A DNA stretch of 64,000 nt from Tretioscincus oriximinensis (GCA_022410635.1 JAJVDF010000250.1:226585-290584), one strand, 5' to 3'; positions 41,983 to 55,163 are shown, numbered from the stretch's first letter. Notes: generated by a model from the sequence alone, not told the origin. Numbers and translations: made by a program.

Positions 41983-42550
41983 TGATGCTTTCTTGTTATT
42001 TTGGTTTGTAACCTCTACTTTGGAAGCATGAGTCACAGTATTTAAACTGGATAATTTTAAGACTGATTCTTGCTGGGTTATATTCTGAATAGGTTACATT
42101 TTTTGTGTGATATACATTCATTTAATAGCTGAAAAATGTTTGTCAGTGGTTATCAAAATAAGATCATAATACCCATAAACTGTCAAATTCTAATTGCCTG
42201 ATTTTTAAATCTCACTTTCCTGATTTTAATTATTATTGTTTTTACTAATCCGATGTTGCTAATTACACTAGTTTTTTGACAGCAATAAACCAAATGAACA
42301 CATAATGAATCTGACATGCTTGGCTGTCCTTCCCCTTACTGCAATTGGATTAAAATACGTCACATGACATGAAAGCTTGGAATACAGCAATTATACTTTC
42401 CAAGAAACATACTTTAAACGTAAGTTTAATGTAAGTTTAAGCCCGCTTTTGGAATGATTGCTTATTGGCTGACCATTCCCCAATGTGAATGCTCTATTCC
42501 TGCTATTTGCTTGGGCTAATCCCCAGTCTCAAAGTGCAAAACTGAAGGTA

Positions 42551-42886
42551 CATAAAAACATACGGGCCAGAACCTGTCTAGTGCAGAATTCTGTCTCACA
42601 CAGTGGCCCATCAATTGCACCTGGGCAATCTGAAGCAGAAGAAGGCTCCAGTTCTCAACTCCCTGCAAATGGTATTTCAAGAATACTGACTATTGCTTCA
42701 TTCTCAGAGGCAGTATCAAAAGATCCATACGAATAGCTATTTATACCCTTGGCTTCCATGAACCTGTCTAATCCTGTCCTAAAGCTACCCAGGCTGTTAG
42801 CTACCACCACCCCTTCTGGAAGTAAATTCCACAGACCAATGACCCTCTGGTTGAAAAAGTACCTTCCCTTAAGATATGTTTGCAAA
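42551..42886 (-). mobile_element. CR1 LINE 3' end, older subfamily
   Basis: Minus strand: UTR (CTCCCTGCAAATGGTATTTC), then codons 'YFFNQRVIGLWNLLPEGVVVANSLGSFRTG'. 5'-truncated, with a degraded tail (ACATAAAAACATACGGGCC). Confidence 0.85.
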
Positions 42887-45429
42887 TGCTTTGGGGATGA
42901 ATGATGGGCCAATTAGCAATGTCAATACGGCATTCCAGTTGCTTGACTTTACAGTTCCACAGCATTGTCCTTCTAAGATGAATCTGCACTGTGTTCCTCC
43001 AATTTGCGATCATGCATATTTTTCAATGGAAATGCAGCCTTTGCAAGCCACAAATGGATTGCAGATTAAAAGTTCTCAGCTAGTGAAAACCTGTAGGGTC
43101 TCAAAGCCCTCACAGTCATTTTTTTTGGCAACATTACAAAAAAAAAGTGCTTTTAACGACCTATTGTTAATAACAATGTCATGTATAAAATTCCAGTTGT
43201 CGGACCCTAGCATGCAATTACATCCTATTCACATAAACATCCCTTTTAATTTCATCACTTTTCTTTCCTTGCCTGGAAGGTATGATGCAAGATGTTGATG
43301 AGTAATGAGCCTGTTCCACCATTTAAGTTTCCTGTATTTTTCTGCTGCAGAACACGGTTTCTATACCTTTAATGGAGTACTTAGTATTCAAATACTTTAA
43401 CAACTAGGTGTCACAATAATGCTTGTGAGCATGATGCAAAGGGCTGTAAAATGCAATTTCATTAAGGAATAACAAGCCTTTTATTTCACATCTCTCTGCT
43501 GATATCAATTTTAAAAGCACAAGTGTGTCTCCAATAGGCCGGATTTCAAGTAACATTGCAACCAGTGTTGTAAAGAGACGTCAATATATACATATACATT
43601 GGGTTTTATTAAAATGTTGCTTTTAGTATACATCCTACTCCATTGAATCTATCCTCAAGGTGTCAGCTGATCATACAACCCAGCTGTGAAGGGAATTAAA
43701 TGTGTAATAATGGCAATTTAGTCCAATTGCTCGCTCTCTCAGTAGTTTGTAATATATAATTCCACATAGGTTTTAACTCCCAATGGGAAGCCATCATTAG
43801 TAGCTGCTGAGAGCAAAACCTAGGTGAAACTTCAAATTAGAACTGCCACATTCATATTTATACCTTGTCAATTGCCAAGTTTTAGGTGATTTCTTTATTC
43901 TTCAATCACATGATAAGCTTCTTGTATGTACAGATATTTTCTGTGATGCTTCTGACAATATAGGAATGCAAGAAACATTCTTCGGAAGTGAACTTGTTAC
44001 TCATTTAATCCAGCATCCAAACAGTTGAACATGAAATGTTGCAAGTTGAGTATGAATATCTACTTTGTTCTGCATATCTCTCAGCTGTTGATCTTCAGAA
44101 TTAAACCACCTTCTATGAATATGGGATTTAAAAACAGTTTTAATGTTTAAATGATAAGATTACAGTATCATAACACAAACTTAAGAACATTCTTTTTGGG
44201 CAAAACAACTTTCCAAAATACAATATTTTTACATAAATTAATACAGAATTTTCCCCCTTTCCCCCTTCTCCTCTTTAATATTTCTCTCCCTCCACCCTCC
44301 TTCTATATATTTTCAATCCTTATTGAGGGACTACATCTGGAATTTCCTTAACCTTAATTTTGCTGCTTCATCCCTTAGATGTATCCCTAAACAATTATTA
44401 ACCATCAATTCTGATTTTCTTATATTCCGTGGACTATTAATTCTACAGTTAGATATTTCTATTGCTATTATGTTAATTGTATATCCATACAGTCTCTGAA
44501 TTGTCCGTTTTGTATTAACTTTCCAACCATCTGCTAGAATAGTTTGAATACAAGCATTTATCAACTGCATCTCTCATTTGTGCAGGCATAATATAATCTA
44601 TTTTCCAATGTCATATCACCATTTTACTTGTTAATCTTAAAGTCTAATGATGTCCTGATATTGGTGGCCCTTTTTTTTTGTCTGGAGTAGGTCTTGCTCC
44701 ATCCAATGTCAATGAAGCAGTCCAGGAAGAAAAGAGAATTTTTTTTTCTACTGCAAGGTATGAAAGGGATAATCCCAATGTGGGGTATGCCCTCCCTCCA
44801 TATATATGTATATGTGTGTATCATAAATCTAAAATTTGCATCTAAATCTAATAATCAATTACATTTTGTATTACATTATCGCCATTCCTTTTTTCTCAAC
44901 AAATTATGATAATATATTCTACTGTATCCCATAGTGCATTGTCTGATTTTCTGCATTCATTGTCAAAAATATTCTATCTTCTATATAAATATACTTGAAT
45001 TTAACTAATTTGCAATGGAATTTGCAAACTTATATCCTAAATAGTAAGCTATGGGGATCTTGTTCTCTGTTATAATAATAAAATAATTGAGATTCGCTAA
45101 GCTTGTTTGAACTTGTAGTTGAGTGTAATGGAAACTAGATGCACACAATACTATGCTGAAAATACATTTAAAAGTTTTATTATTTTTTTAAGAAAAGCTA
45201 AATATGTAGAAAGAAACCCAAAGCTGATACTTTAGAATTGGATGACTGCCACTGCTATAAAAAACAGAAGGGAAATTGAAGGTTCAGTTAGGTTGTTAAA
45301 GTACAGCCATGGTAAAGAAATGCCCTCCAGACAAGTTCCATATTTTCTTGCTTTTTCATCAGCCAGACTGATGAAATAATCAGTTATTGGTACATTGTGT
45401 AATCCTCATTATGGATAAAGATAAATATC
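42887..45429. other. unassigned sequence, no gene seen
   Basis: AT-rich. A 140-codon plus-strand frame at 42876-43298 and minus-strand frames near 44331-44824 lack recognisable domains. 44200-45000 has long T-rich and A-rich runs and may contain old L1-type sequence, not demonstrable by eye. Confidence 0.4.
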
Positions 45430-45508
45430 AAAGAAAAATCTGTGTTAATCTAGGCCCAGAAAAAGAGGGTCTTGTGAAACTTTAGAGACTAACAACGAAA
45501 AGGTATGG
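45430..45508 (-). mobile_element. Penelope-like element 3' end fragment
   Basis: Minus-strand GTTAGTCTCTAAAGTTTCAC, AAGACCCTCTTTTTCTGGGC and CTAGATTAACAC correspond to the family terminal block. It adjoins CR1 at 45509. Confidence 0.5.
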
Positions 45509-45800
45509 GGTATCCTGGATCAGGCCACAGCCAATCTAGTCCAGCATTCTGTCTCACACAGGGGCCCATCAGATGCACCTGGGCAGTCTGAACAGAGGAA
45601 AGCAAAATATGCACCTGTTCATGACTCCCTGCAAATGGTATTTCAGGAGTACTGCTTGTTGCTCCATCCTGGAGGATGTATCCAGACATCCATCCTAGTA
45701 CCCATTTATACCCTTGGTGTCCATAAACCTGTCTAGTAGCTATCCAAGCTGTTAGCTACTACCACCTCTTCAGGAAGTAAATTCCACTGGCCAATTCACC
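45509..45800 (-). mobile_element. CR1 LINE 3' end
   Basis: Younger-type UTR on the minus strand (GATGCACCTGGGCAGTCTGA, ACATCCATCCTAGTACCC), then the final codons (GNLLPEEVVVANSL-type) with a small deletion. The tail is missing at the junction with the Penelope-like fragment. Confidence 0.85.
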
Positions 45801-46958
45801 CAGTGCCACATTCTGGTAGGATTCACATGTAATAAACCCAGGGCTTCAAAGATGCCTCAAAGAAACAGTATGTGATGCTTTGGGTTCCTAACTTTTTTAA
45901 CGGATCTTTTCTTCCGCAGAATGTTTATGAGAGGGTGAAAAGGCTGTCTAGTGAGTGGGAACATTCCCACCTGGAAGGCATTGCACAGCTTTATTTATTT
46001 TTGCTGTATCTGAACATAGCCTCAGAGTCTAGAAAAGATTTGAGTCTAGAAAAGATAATTGTTGGATGTTTGACATACTTCTTCTGAAAGGCTGAAATGA
46101 AAAATCAAAGATAACATGAAGACGTTGACATTTTACATAGAGAGCAGGGAATTTTTTGATTAATTTAGAAGGAGATACATGTGAAACTGAAGGCTGCAGA
46201 TGGAAATGTGAACACTGATAAGCTGCTGATAATGAGAGATGCTTTAGAATTGCTACAGATAATAGAACAAAATGAAATGCACTAAAACAGTTAATCCATC
46301 ATGGAAGAGCATAAAGCAGGAGAAAAAGAATTTTTAAGAAAAGGGAAATTTCTTATTGATTGAATTTCTTAATTTAGAAATTTTATGATTAGTAGAAGTT
46401 TAACTTTAGAAAAGCAATGAAATTATTGTGATAATTCTTTTCTGGTTTCTTCACAATTTATTGTATTTTATTTTTGTATTAGTGTAAAGTCTGCAATAAT
46501 GCAGGCATAAGTACTGCTTGCTGCTTGGGGGAGTGGCCTGCCTTTGAAGCAGCAAGCAAAGGTGGGAATGAGTCTTACCAACCCATTGGCCCAGGGTGGG
46601 TGCTGCAACCATCCATTACCTTGGAGTGGGTGGTGGCAGCCCCCTGGCAGGTCACATGGGGTCACAGTGTCTGATGGTGCCGCATCGGCTCCCACCAGAC
46701 CACCCAATATGTCACACAGGATCATGTCAGCTGACAACACCACATAGGGTGGCACACACCTACCTCTGGCAGATTATGCTGGAATGTTTGTTGGGAGGAA
46801 GTGGGCTTTTTTCACCTTGTTCAATCACCTCCATTGGTAGTGATGGACAGATTTTTGGTGCAGTCACCGTTGCATTTAATGAGTCACCAAGCGGACTATT
46901 AAGGTACAAATTTCTTTGCCTCTTTTTATGTTTTTATAGGATATTTTTATGTTTTTAT
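45801..46958. other. unassigned sequence, two minor curiosities
   Basis: A strong acceptor-like ATCTTTTCTTCCGCAG ends at 45920 and the following frame reads NVYERVKRLSSEWEHSHLEG. A GTGAGT lies only 31 bases on, so this is at most a microexon. A 15-bp tandem (GAGTCTAGAAAAGAT) is at about 46026-46056. A GC-richer patch occurs at 46520-46780. Confidence 0.35.
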
Positions 46959-47044
46959 AATTTTTCTTTTTATATAGAATTTATTGAATTATTGAAAAAA
47001 TTATTTTTCAATTTTTCAGTAAATTCTATATAAAAAGGAAAATT
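46959..47044. repeat. 41-bp inverted repeat with 4-base loop
   Basis: 46959-46999 and 47004-47044 are inverted copies with about five mismatches, sharing TTATATAGAATTTA / TAAATTCTATATAA. Very AT-rich. It could be a tiny foldback element or a replication-slippage hairpin. Confidence 0.8.
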
Positions 47045-47879
47045 GTCTAAATGATTAATAACATTAAATATGCATAGTTGATGAAAAAATAATTAACAAT
47101 ATAAAATTATGCATGGTTGATGAAAAACTCCCATATATCCATGCTATGAACAATGTTGTCATTGGTAGAATTCCAACACATTGTCCTGCTAAATTGGAGT
47201 ACGTTTCTTTCTATGTTCACTAGCCATCCCTCTGATTCAAATAATGCTTGGGTTAGTAAATTGATGGGGTACTTTTTTCCTTTAAAGGTTATGAAAAACA
47301 ATTGTATGCTTACAAAAATGTTTGCACATTTGCTTACTGGGAGTAATTATTAACCATTTGCTATGTAAAATAACAATTAATGTTAGTTTTGTGGGGACAC
47401 TTGTATGATGTTTGATGTAGTAGCAACATTGAAGTTTCACGTCCTGTCTGCTTTCCCAGCCCAGAATAATCTGTATTCTGAATGGCTGAGTAGCGCTGGG
47501 ATAGGACAAATCCTACCTCCAGAACAGATCCCATAATTCAGGCTTGTTTGCATTGATCTAAGCTAGGGAACAGGATATGGCAACATAGTATTCCCCCACT
47601 AAAGAACTGACAATATATTGAATTATGAAGCATGTGAGGATAGTACTGCTCCATGGTTGATGTACCACAGTTTGCTCCTGTGTGCTTCTTTGTAACAGTC
47701 AGAAAGATTTTGACTGGTAACTTTGAAGATCAGATTTTTGAAGATGGATTGGGATAATTCCCAGTCAGTTCAGGAGGAATGCATCCTAGTTTAATTTAAT
47801 TTAATAGTTTAATTTAGATTCTCTATTTCAAGAGAAAGCAGCCCAGAAGCTGAGATCCCACTAGGGGGAAAAACTAATG
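47045..47879. other. unassigned sequence, no gene seen
   Basis: AT-rich with a short TTTAATTTAATTTAAT run near 47790. No supported feature. Confidence 0.45.
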
Positions 47880-48190
47880 CCAAAGTTGTTTGGATTTGCA
47901 CTGGGAACATGCAGTTTACATTTAACCAAAATGGAAAGTGCTTTTGACATAAGCAGTTTGCACAGCAACCCTTTTTCTGAGTGGAGGTTGCTCAGAAAAC
48001 CATCACAAGTACAACATTAAGTGTACTCTGGTGACAGCTTTGCTGTATGCTCTCAGTAGGCAGCAAACTGTCCGATCTGAGGTCAGTTTGTTCTTGGAGG
48101 TCTTCTGGCAAACGCAAAGGAGATCTAAGCAAAGGAAATCTTTTCCCACACCCAGATTTTTTCCTGCAGTGTAACTTCCAGGGAGTGAAA
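47880..48190. repeat. unclassified interspersed repeat, copy 2
   Basis: Partner of 18125-18500 in the same orientation, sharing TTGCTCAGAAAAC-ATCACAAGT, CTGGTGACAGCTTTGCTGT, AGCAAACTGT and GATCTAAGCA. Frames of up to 118 codons here (47992-48403) are not supported as genes. Confidence 0.5.
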
Positions 48191-49370
48191 CTGTTGTCAT
48201 TTAAAGAAACGGCAGCTGGAACAGGCAGAAAACCTGCTAAGGTCTGGAGCCTTGAGGCTGCTTCTAACTCAGGTAGAGGAGTTAGAAAGAGTCCCAAGAA
48301 TCACAATCTCTATTTCTATACACATAAAACAAGGCTTTTTTTCTTTTTAAAGTTTTCCTGTCTGTCCCTCTCATTCACTGGGCAAGCTCAGTGCCTACTG
48401 TAATCCCTTCTTCTGTCAGCTCACCAAAACAAGGTGAAAATAGAGCAGGAAAGGCTGGGAATAGAGGAGTGGATTTAAATCCATTTCACTGTTCCCTAAT
48501 TTGGTTTTTTCCTCCCCATCAGAACATTATGTTTACATTGTGATGTTATATTCGAAAACTATGGGACACACTGTCAGAAATATATAGCATTCAGGTTTCT
48601 CTGAAGTTTGAGATTTCCTACAGTGGACCTCAACACAGGAGACTGGAGAAGGGAAGATTTCTCTGGATGCAAATTTGTCAACTTCTCAAGCTTTATTTTT
48701 ATCCCTAAAATGTGAAAACATGGTTCAGGAAGCTGAGAGGCTGGTTTTCAATAGCAGTTTCCAACTTCTCCTGTAATCTTTGTAGTTCTGATTGATAGGT
48801 TGCTCTTTATTCCAAGGATGAGGGTTGGTTGGCTTTGATCTAACTGAACTTCAACAAAGTGTAGCTGATGGTGCATTTAACCCATAATAGCATGCACATA
48901 CTGTTGGTACTTTTCATGTACGCAACAGATCTTCTTGGACCAAATGCTGAAATAATAAATATGACTAACGTTTTGGTGGAGCTTCAGAAAGGGATGTTTC
49001 TGTCATTGTAGCATTCAATCTCTTCTTTGTACTCGCTTCACTTTCAAATAGGAAGCATTCGTCTTATTTTTCAAGTATGAGCAGTATGGACATTGGAGGT
49101 GGTAAAAATATTTATGATAACTTTTGCGTATTTCTCTCACAAGTATTTTATTACACATACTAAATTTTAGAGTGTTTTCTGTGTTATGACATAATTAGGG
49201 TTATTCCCCCCTAATTATTGCCACAAAAGGGAGGGAGACAAGAGTTTTGCGATTTTAATGGCTGTGGAAAAGATGCAGATTCTAATGCTGCATCACCTGA
49301 TTAAAAAACAAACAACTTTTCCACACTTTGCAAAAGTGTTTTCCTGGAATGTATCGACTCTTTTAACAAC
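48191..49370. other. unassigned sequence, no gene seen
   Basis: No exon, RNA gene or known repeat recognised. Confidence 0.45.
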
Positions 49371-49376
49371 TGTCAT

Positions 49377-50233
49377 TAACGAGATCCGGCTTACTCGCTA
49401 AAGATGACTGAGCGGTGGCTTGCCTTGGGGTCCGTATCACCCGCCTCAAAATAATAGGCACACAGACGACGCTTCAAGGCAACAGGAGATCCTAGGAGGT
49501 CCACAGGTAGATGGAAACCTCCAGAAGGGTGAAAAGTCTCCTCTTTTATTGACAACAGAATCAGAAGGCGTGTATGAAATTGATGACGGGGTAAAAAGGG
49601 CGGGGGATACCCAACGTGGGCAACTGAGGTCATACATGACGTGTTATGCCCCCTCCCAANGGGGTGCAGCCTGGGTACAGTAGCCAATAGGAGAAGAGAT
49701 GTATGTGTGTGTGGTGTGTCTAATTACTGGAACTTAGCTACCATTGAGATCCCCTGTTAATCAAACCTTGACAGGAAGATGATTCATACCAAGGGTCCAG
49801 TCTCTGATGACCCTTGATTGGTATCAAACAAAGAGGTGATACCAGTGTATACAGAAAAGGGGAAGAAGGCAAATAGTGACTTCCCTATGTGACAATAGGG
49901 TTATGCTTTAGGCATATTTCCAAAGAGAGATTCCCATTGAGAGTCAAGTCTGCCTTGGCCAAAAGCAAACAGTTGACTTCCCAGTCNTTAATGGGATTAA
50001 TGGGTCCTTTGTTAGACAGGACATAGAATCAGGAGCTACCTTTCACAGGTGCCCCCAGGGAGAGGAAAAGAGATTAACAGAGTTGCAGAGGTAAGGCAGA
50101 GGTCAGCTTGACCAAGGAAAATTTTGAAAATTATTACCCAGAGGCCTCTCTTTGGTAGCTAGTTCCAGCTATATGTGTTATATTAATAATATATTTTATT
50201 TCTAATATATGTCCCAGGGGGAGAACCCCAACA
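49377..50233 (-). mobile_element. probable solo LTR of an endogenous retroelement, 6-bp TSD
   Basis: An 857-bp block bounded by perfect direct repeats TGTCAT (49371-49376 and 50234-50239). On the minus strand it starts TGTTGGGGTTCTCCCCCTGG and ends GATCTCGTTA. It contains an AATAAA polyadenylation signal (near 49543-49550, read on the minus strand) followed by the R-U5-like segment with GCGGGTGATACGGACCCC. No internal gag, pol or env sequence lies next to it, so the internal part was probably lost by LTR-LTR recombination. A 6-bp duplication suits several retrovirus-like groups, and the exact class is unknown. It ends TA instead of the canonical CA. Ambiguous bases at 49660 and 49987. Confidence 0.65.
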
Positions 50234-50239
50234 TGTCAT

Positions 50240-53200
50240 ATTTCCACCCAAACAACCTGCCTAGGGAAAAGAGGAAATGAAATTCCCTTCTCTACATAAG
50301 CTTTTGAAGTTTCCATCCTGGATGGAAATACTGTGAGNTAGCCTCGTGTGTGTTCACGAGAAAAACTGGCAAGGGTTGCCATGTGTGGGGTGAGAGATTT
50401 GCATGTAGGTGCAGGAAGAAGCCTGTTTCTGCCTGTGCCAGCGTACGGTGCGATCCTACTACCATGCTGAGAAGCATGGGAAGAAACCTGATCTCCCTTT
50501 CACCTGAAACATGCTAACGCTCACCACTGTCCTTCACTGGGCAGCCATGGAGCTGCCTTTAGAAAAATAGTCTTTAAAAATATAGTATGAGAGGAAAGTT
50601 CATTACTAATTTTGAATCTAAAACAATCCAAGCAAAGCTACTGAGAAACAAAACTGAATTGGAAATTGACTTCCTTACTTCATAGCTTCATCTAGCCCTG
50701 TTCCCATTATCATTCCATACCATGACCTGCACTCCATTTTAAAAAGCAAGATAGATTGCTTCTCATTCAAGCGGATAACTGCTATACTAAGCACTGGTCT
50801 AACGCAGACAAGATAATTGAAGAAAATTAGCATTTAGACTATAAATGCAAANGTAGCAAATGACCTATGAGAGAAATACGTTGATAAAGATTTCATCAGT
50901 TTTAAGCCCTCAGACTGTGTTTATATTCACAGTTATAGTAAACAAAGAAAAATTCTGTCCTCCACTACCCTGGTCCACCATTCTAGGTCTGGGCATAATT
51001 ATGAATGTTTATTTCAGGCCTCTAGGTGCCAGAGAGTTTGAATTAATGGCTGCCAGTGTGGGTGAGTGGAACTGGAAATCCCTCCCCCTTCTGAAAAAAA
51101 ACTCATGATCCTGCCTTCAACTGGGGGCAAGGGAGGACAATGTCTGATTGTACTGACCTGTACTGATCACTACTGGTTTGAAGGTCATCTGGAAGGTCAA
51201 TGAACAGAAAGAGATGATAGGGCAAACTATGGGTGAAAGCAGAATGAAAACACTTCAGGATAAAGTCAGACAAGACAGATTGATGTACCACAACCATGGA
51301 CAAAGACTAAGAATTAAGCCTGAATAAACTGGTTCTCATCATTGAAAGATACATCTTTAGCCACCATCCATGTGGTGTCAATTAATGGTGTCAAATCTAG
51401 GGCAGGAGCAAAAGATCTGCTGTGACAGCAAAACTGTCAAAGATAAATGGCTGAGGCCTCCATGTGGAACCTGGAATACTGCTGTGTATGGAACCTCTGC
51501 TTGCAGAACCCATGTTTAAAAGTCCAAAGCCTAAAGTTTCAAGAGCCTTTAAGTGTGTGATTGGATGAAACACCCAACCTTCATATTACTTACTTGTCCC
51601 TTGTGCATTCATAATGGGACAGGGAAATAATTACATGTGAAAAAGAGCATAGGAGTAATTCAGTCTGCTTTTCTATCATACACTAAGAAGATATGAGGGT
51701 CAAATAGAGGTTAGGAGTACTTGCACATTGAATTGAAAACTGAAAAAGCAATAGTTCAAGCAGAGCTACATAAAGCTAGAAACGTGCGGGCAAATTCTGG
51801 GGTTGGAATCGTAAGGAATGTTTTAAATATCATTCACAAGATGGTGGTGACTTTATGTTGTGTTTTTGCAAGTGCTTATCACAGAGCAGCAGAAAGAGAG
51901 AACAGGGTAAATGTATCTTGTTTGCTCTCCACCCCTTTTTGCAGGCACCACTATACTCCAGCCCTCGTGCTTTGCAGTTGGTAATTTGCTCTCCTTGAAT
52001 GAAGAGGCAGAAAGATGTAGGATTTAGAAAATACGTTATTGTTTTATATCCCAGTAACCCCTACCCTATTAGTAAGGTATGTTTGAAGTTAACAAACTTG
52101 TGGACTGAATTATTTGGTAACCAGACTGCAATCATTCTCTATCATTTAGAAAATCACAATCAAGCATACCTTTATCACAACACTTTAAAAGTCAATGGGT
52201 CTTGATACTGTATAGTAATATTCTGTAGGAGCTTTAAGAGGAAACAGGAAAAAAACAAAACAAATCATGATGGAAAGAGATAAGTGAAGATAAATAATGA
52301 ATTGAGCAAGGCAGCCAGCAGATTCTCCTTTGTATGGTGAACATATTAGAATTCTCAGCAGACAGAGCCAAGTCCTTTCTACCTAATGAGTGCAATTAGT
52401 ACTGGCTCTTTTCCAAGCTGGTCAGCAAAACCATAATCTATCCACCACCCATTCAGGCATTTCCAGGCAGTCGATTTTTAGAACAGCATTCTAATTGGTG
52501 AAGTTCTAAGTTAGCTTCCCATCTCTGAAGAACTCTAATACTATGTTTATATAATGCAAAAAAAAAAGAACCCCCAATATTTGAAAGTGTATTGGAGATG
52601 ATAGTGGTGCTCACATCCTTTCATTTTCCTCATTGACAATCCACTTATCTATGCTCCAGAAATCCCTTTTCTAGTCTTTAATGTGCATTACTGGGGAGAC
52701 GAGGATAGGGTAGGATTCCCACGTAAAATCTGGGGTAGAACTTTGTGAAAAAGTGATTTTCTCCCCAGGTACAGTGGCCACAATTAGAAACTCTGGTGAA
52801 TCGTCCTCTCTTCTGTAGCCATTAAAGGTCTCAAAGCTCTAGACTGAATTTTATGCGGGAACCCTAGAATAGGGATATGTGACAACACTACTTTAAAAAA
52901 AAAACTTACATGGAATCTCCTTAGATCACATCTCCATAGTACACGTAAGCACCACCATCTCTCAAGGGGCTCTTTGCCACTGCATCATCATTAGTGATGG
53001 CAGTAGGGGCTAAGTAGTGGTTGTATTGCTTATTTCTGGTCATGGTTGCCTTCAGAGGTAAACAGGCATTTTGGATGGCCACTGGCAGTGGAGATACATG
53101 GAGATATTTTTCAAAATCGCCTCAATCAATAAGTTAAGACCTCGACTTGGGCTTCATTCTCACATGTTATGAAAAAGCAACTCCAAACAGATTGAAGATT

Positions 53201-54361
53201 TAGTGTCAGTTCGAACTGTAATCCATTTTAAAGGGTAGAAAAAGCACTTCCAGACAGTATCCTCTGGATTTTAATATGGATTTTTTTAAAAAAAAAATGT
53301 GCACATTAATGGAATGTATTTCAGAGTTTCTCTTACATGTGGACAATATTTTACTAATTCCTTCCCTTTCACTTACGAAACCCTGGAAATGTGTTATTTG
53401 TGAATGCTTATATAAAGGGCCATATTTGCTAAATGATCCCAATGCAAGATATCAAAAAAGGGAAATACTTCCCTACATTGAAACAATCTACTGTACCAAT
53501 CTTGTGATCTCTTATACTTGGGTGGGGAATCATCACTGAATTGTTTGGTGAATTTGCTGGGATTTGCTGCATAAAATCAGCTTCTATGGTTGAAGATATT
53601 TTTCTTAATGCTAAGCAGTCCTGTTGACCAGTTTTACATGACATTCATCCAATCTTTAGGGATTTTATGCAGTCTGAATTTATTAGAAGATGAAAATTTA
53701 AGCCAGAAAGCACACAATCTCTAAATATATACTGTTAAATCTAGTGCCAGATAAAAAACAGTGTCTTTGTGGAATCCTGTAGTAGTATTTTTGAAAAGGT
53801 TATTAAGGAACATTTAGCATTCGTCTATCTTATCATCCATGTATATAGCCAATTGTTTTTACAATGATAGTTGTTGCCAGATGCCTTGTAAATGTTTTCT
53901 TACATGGCACGACCCATCCTCCTTAATGAGGATATATTACCCTTTACAATCCATTCATCCCTATGCAGTAATTCTCATTTATCAATTCTGATTGTCTGGA
54001 AACTGGAAAGTTTCAAACCCCATTTTCACAAGGAACCTATCAATATCATGCGTAAGATTATAATGAATCAAATGCCCCATATCCCTGTTATGATTATGAA
54101 AAGAGTTCTTAAAATATTTCATTTAGGTGCTATTTGATCATGTCCATTAATCCAGTTCTGAAAAACTGGACTAAATAGGGAAACACGCCTCTCTTCCTGC
54201 CACAGGGCTTAAAATTTATTCTAAGTATTTATTAACAACATCTTATAGTTGAATATAAATAATTTCACACATCTTTCCCTGTTTTTCCCCAATTATTTTT
54301 ATTTTTAATTTTTAATTAATGGAATTAGTCTGTTATGTTATAGTAATGCAGTAGGCTTTAG
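50240..54361. other. long unassigned stretch
   Basis: About 4.1 kb, AT-rich, with no supported exon, RNA gene or known repeat. Frames at 50860-51108, 51721-51984 and 53276-53539 have no recognisable domains. Ambiguous bases at 50338 and 50852. Confidence 0.5.
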
Positions 54362-54960
54362 CCCCTCCTCCTTGCTCCCATCCATGCCTCCACCGACTCC
54401 TCCCACCCTTGCCCCCTCCCATCCTCCTTTAATTTGCTTCGTCTTTGTTTCACACCTTCTTTCTTTTCCATTTTCCTTTCCTCTTTTATTTTTCTTCTTT
54501 ATCTTCTCTCCTTCTTTCATCCATTCCTTCCACTGTTCTTCCTTTCCCTCCCATTCTTGGTCCCAGTCTTGAACCCTGGAATATTTCACTTCTCATATCT
54601 TTCCACCCAGAGAACTATCCATTTATTACTTCCCTCTGTTTTCTATCTTTTAGCCAGTTTCCAACCCAAAACTCTGGTCTATGGAGGTTGCCAAAGTTCC
54701 TGTCATTTGTCTCTGGCAGTTGCCAATGTTCTGAGCCCTGTCATTGGTTGTTAACCTCGGAACGTAGAACTCTCCCACGTGCCTTTTATTATATACTACC
54801 TACAAGCATGCAAAGCTTTGCGAGTGGGGGAAGGCCCACCTCTCCCAATCCTCTTTGTCTCCCCCCTCCCTAGTGCCCATCTTACCTTCTCCTTCCTCCT
54901 CTTCTTCCTCTACCTCTTCTTCTTCCCCTTCCTGTTGCCTATCTCCATGTCCCTCCTCCT
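54362..54960. repeat. pyrimidine-rich tract in two blocks
   Basis: Plus strand strongly C/T-biased at 54362-54580 and 54840-54960 (runs of CTCCT, TTCTTC, CCCTCC). The frames of 83-142 codons here reflect that composition and are not genes. A SINE follows directly at 54961. Confidence 0.85.
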
Positions 54961-55163
54961 CCACTAGCCTGTAGCTCTAGCAAACCCAGTTATTCGAAAG
55001 CAAGAATTGCAAGAAATTGCAACTGACTGCAAGTAGATAAATGGGAAGCACTACAGCCCGGTGGGGAAGATAGAATGTGAGCTTTCGGGCAAAATACCCT
55101 TGTAGACTTTGAGTCCCTTTGAAACGTGAGAAAAGCGGGGTATAAGAACCCACTTCTCCTTCA
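54961..55163 (+). mobile_element. SINE family B, 5'-truncated
   Basis: Starts at CCACTAGCCTGTAGCTCTAG and runs through GAATTGCAAGAAATTGCAAC to AAAAGCGGGGTATAAGAACC and TTCTCC. The tRNA-like head is absent, replaced by the pyrimidine tract. Confidence 0.75.

Noticed and set aside
42876..43298. 140-codon plus-strand frame
   Set aside because: Begins at the edge of a CR1 and continues into unrelated AT-rich sequence with no domain.
45905..45951. Possible 31-base microexon after TCTTTTCTTCCGCAG with GTGAGT donor
   Set aside because: Signals are good but too short and without any partner exon. Kept only as a remark.
46596..47033. 145-codon plus-strand frame
   Set aside because: Half lies in a GC-richer patch and half in the AT-rich hairpin, with low-complexity Phe/Leu/Tyr runs. 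Not protein-like.
54434..54873. Overlapping frames of 106-142 codons
   Set aside because: They arise from the pyrimidine-rich composition, which lacks stop codons.
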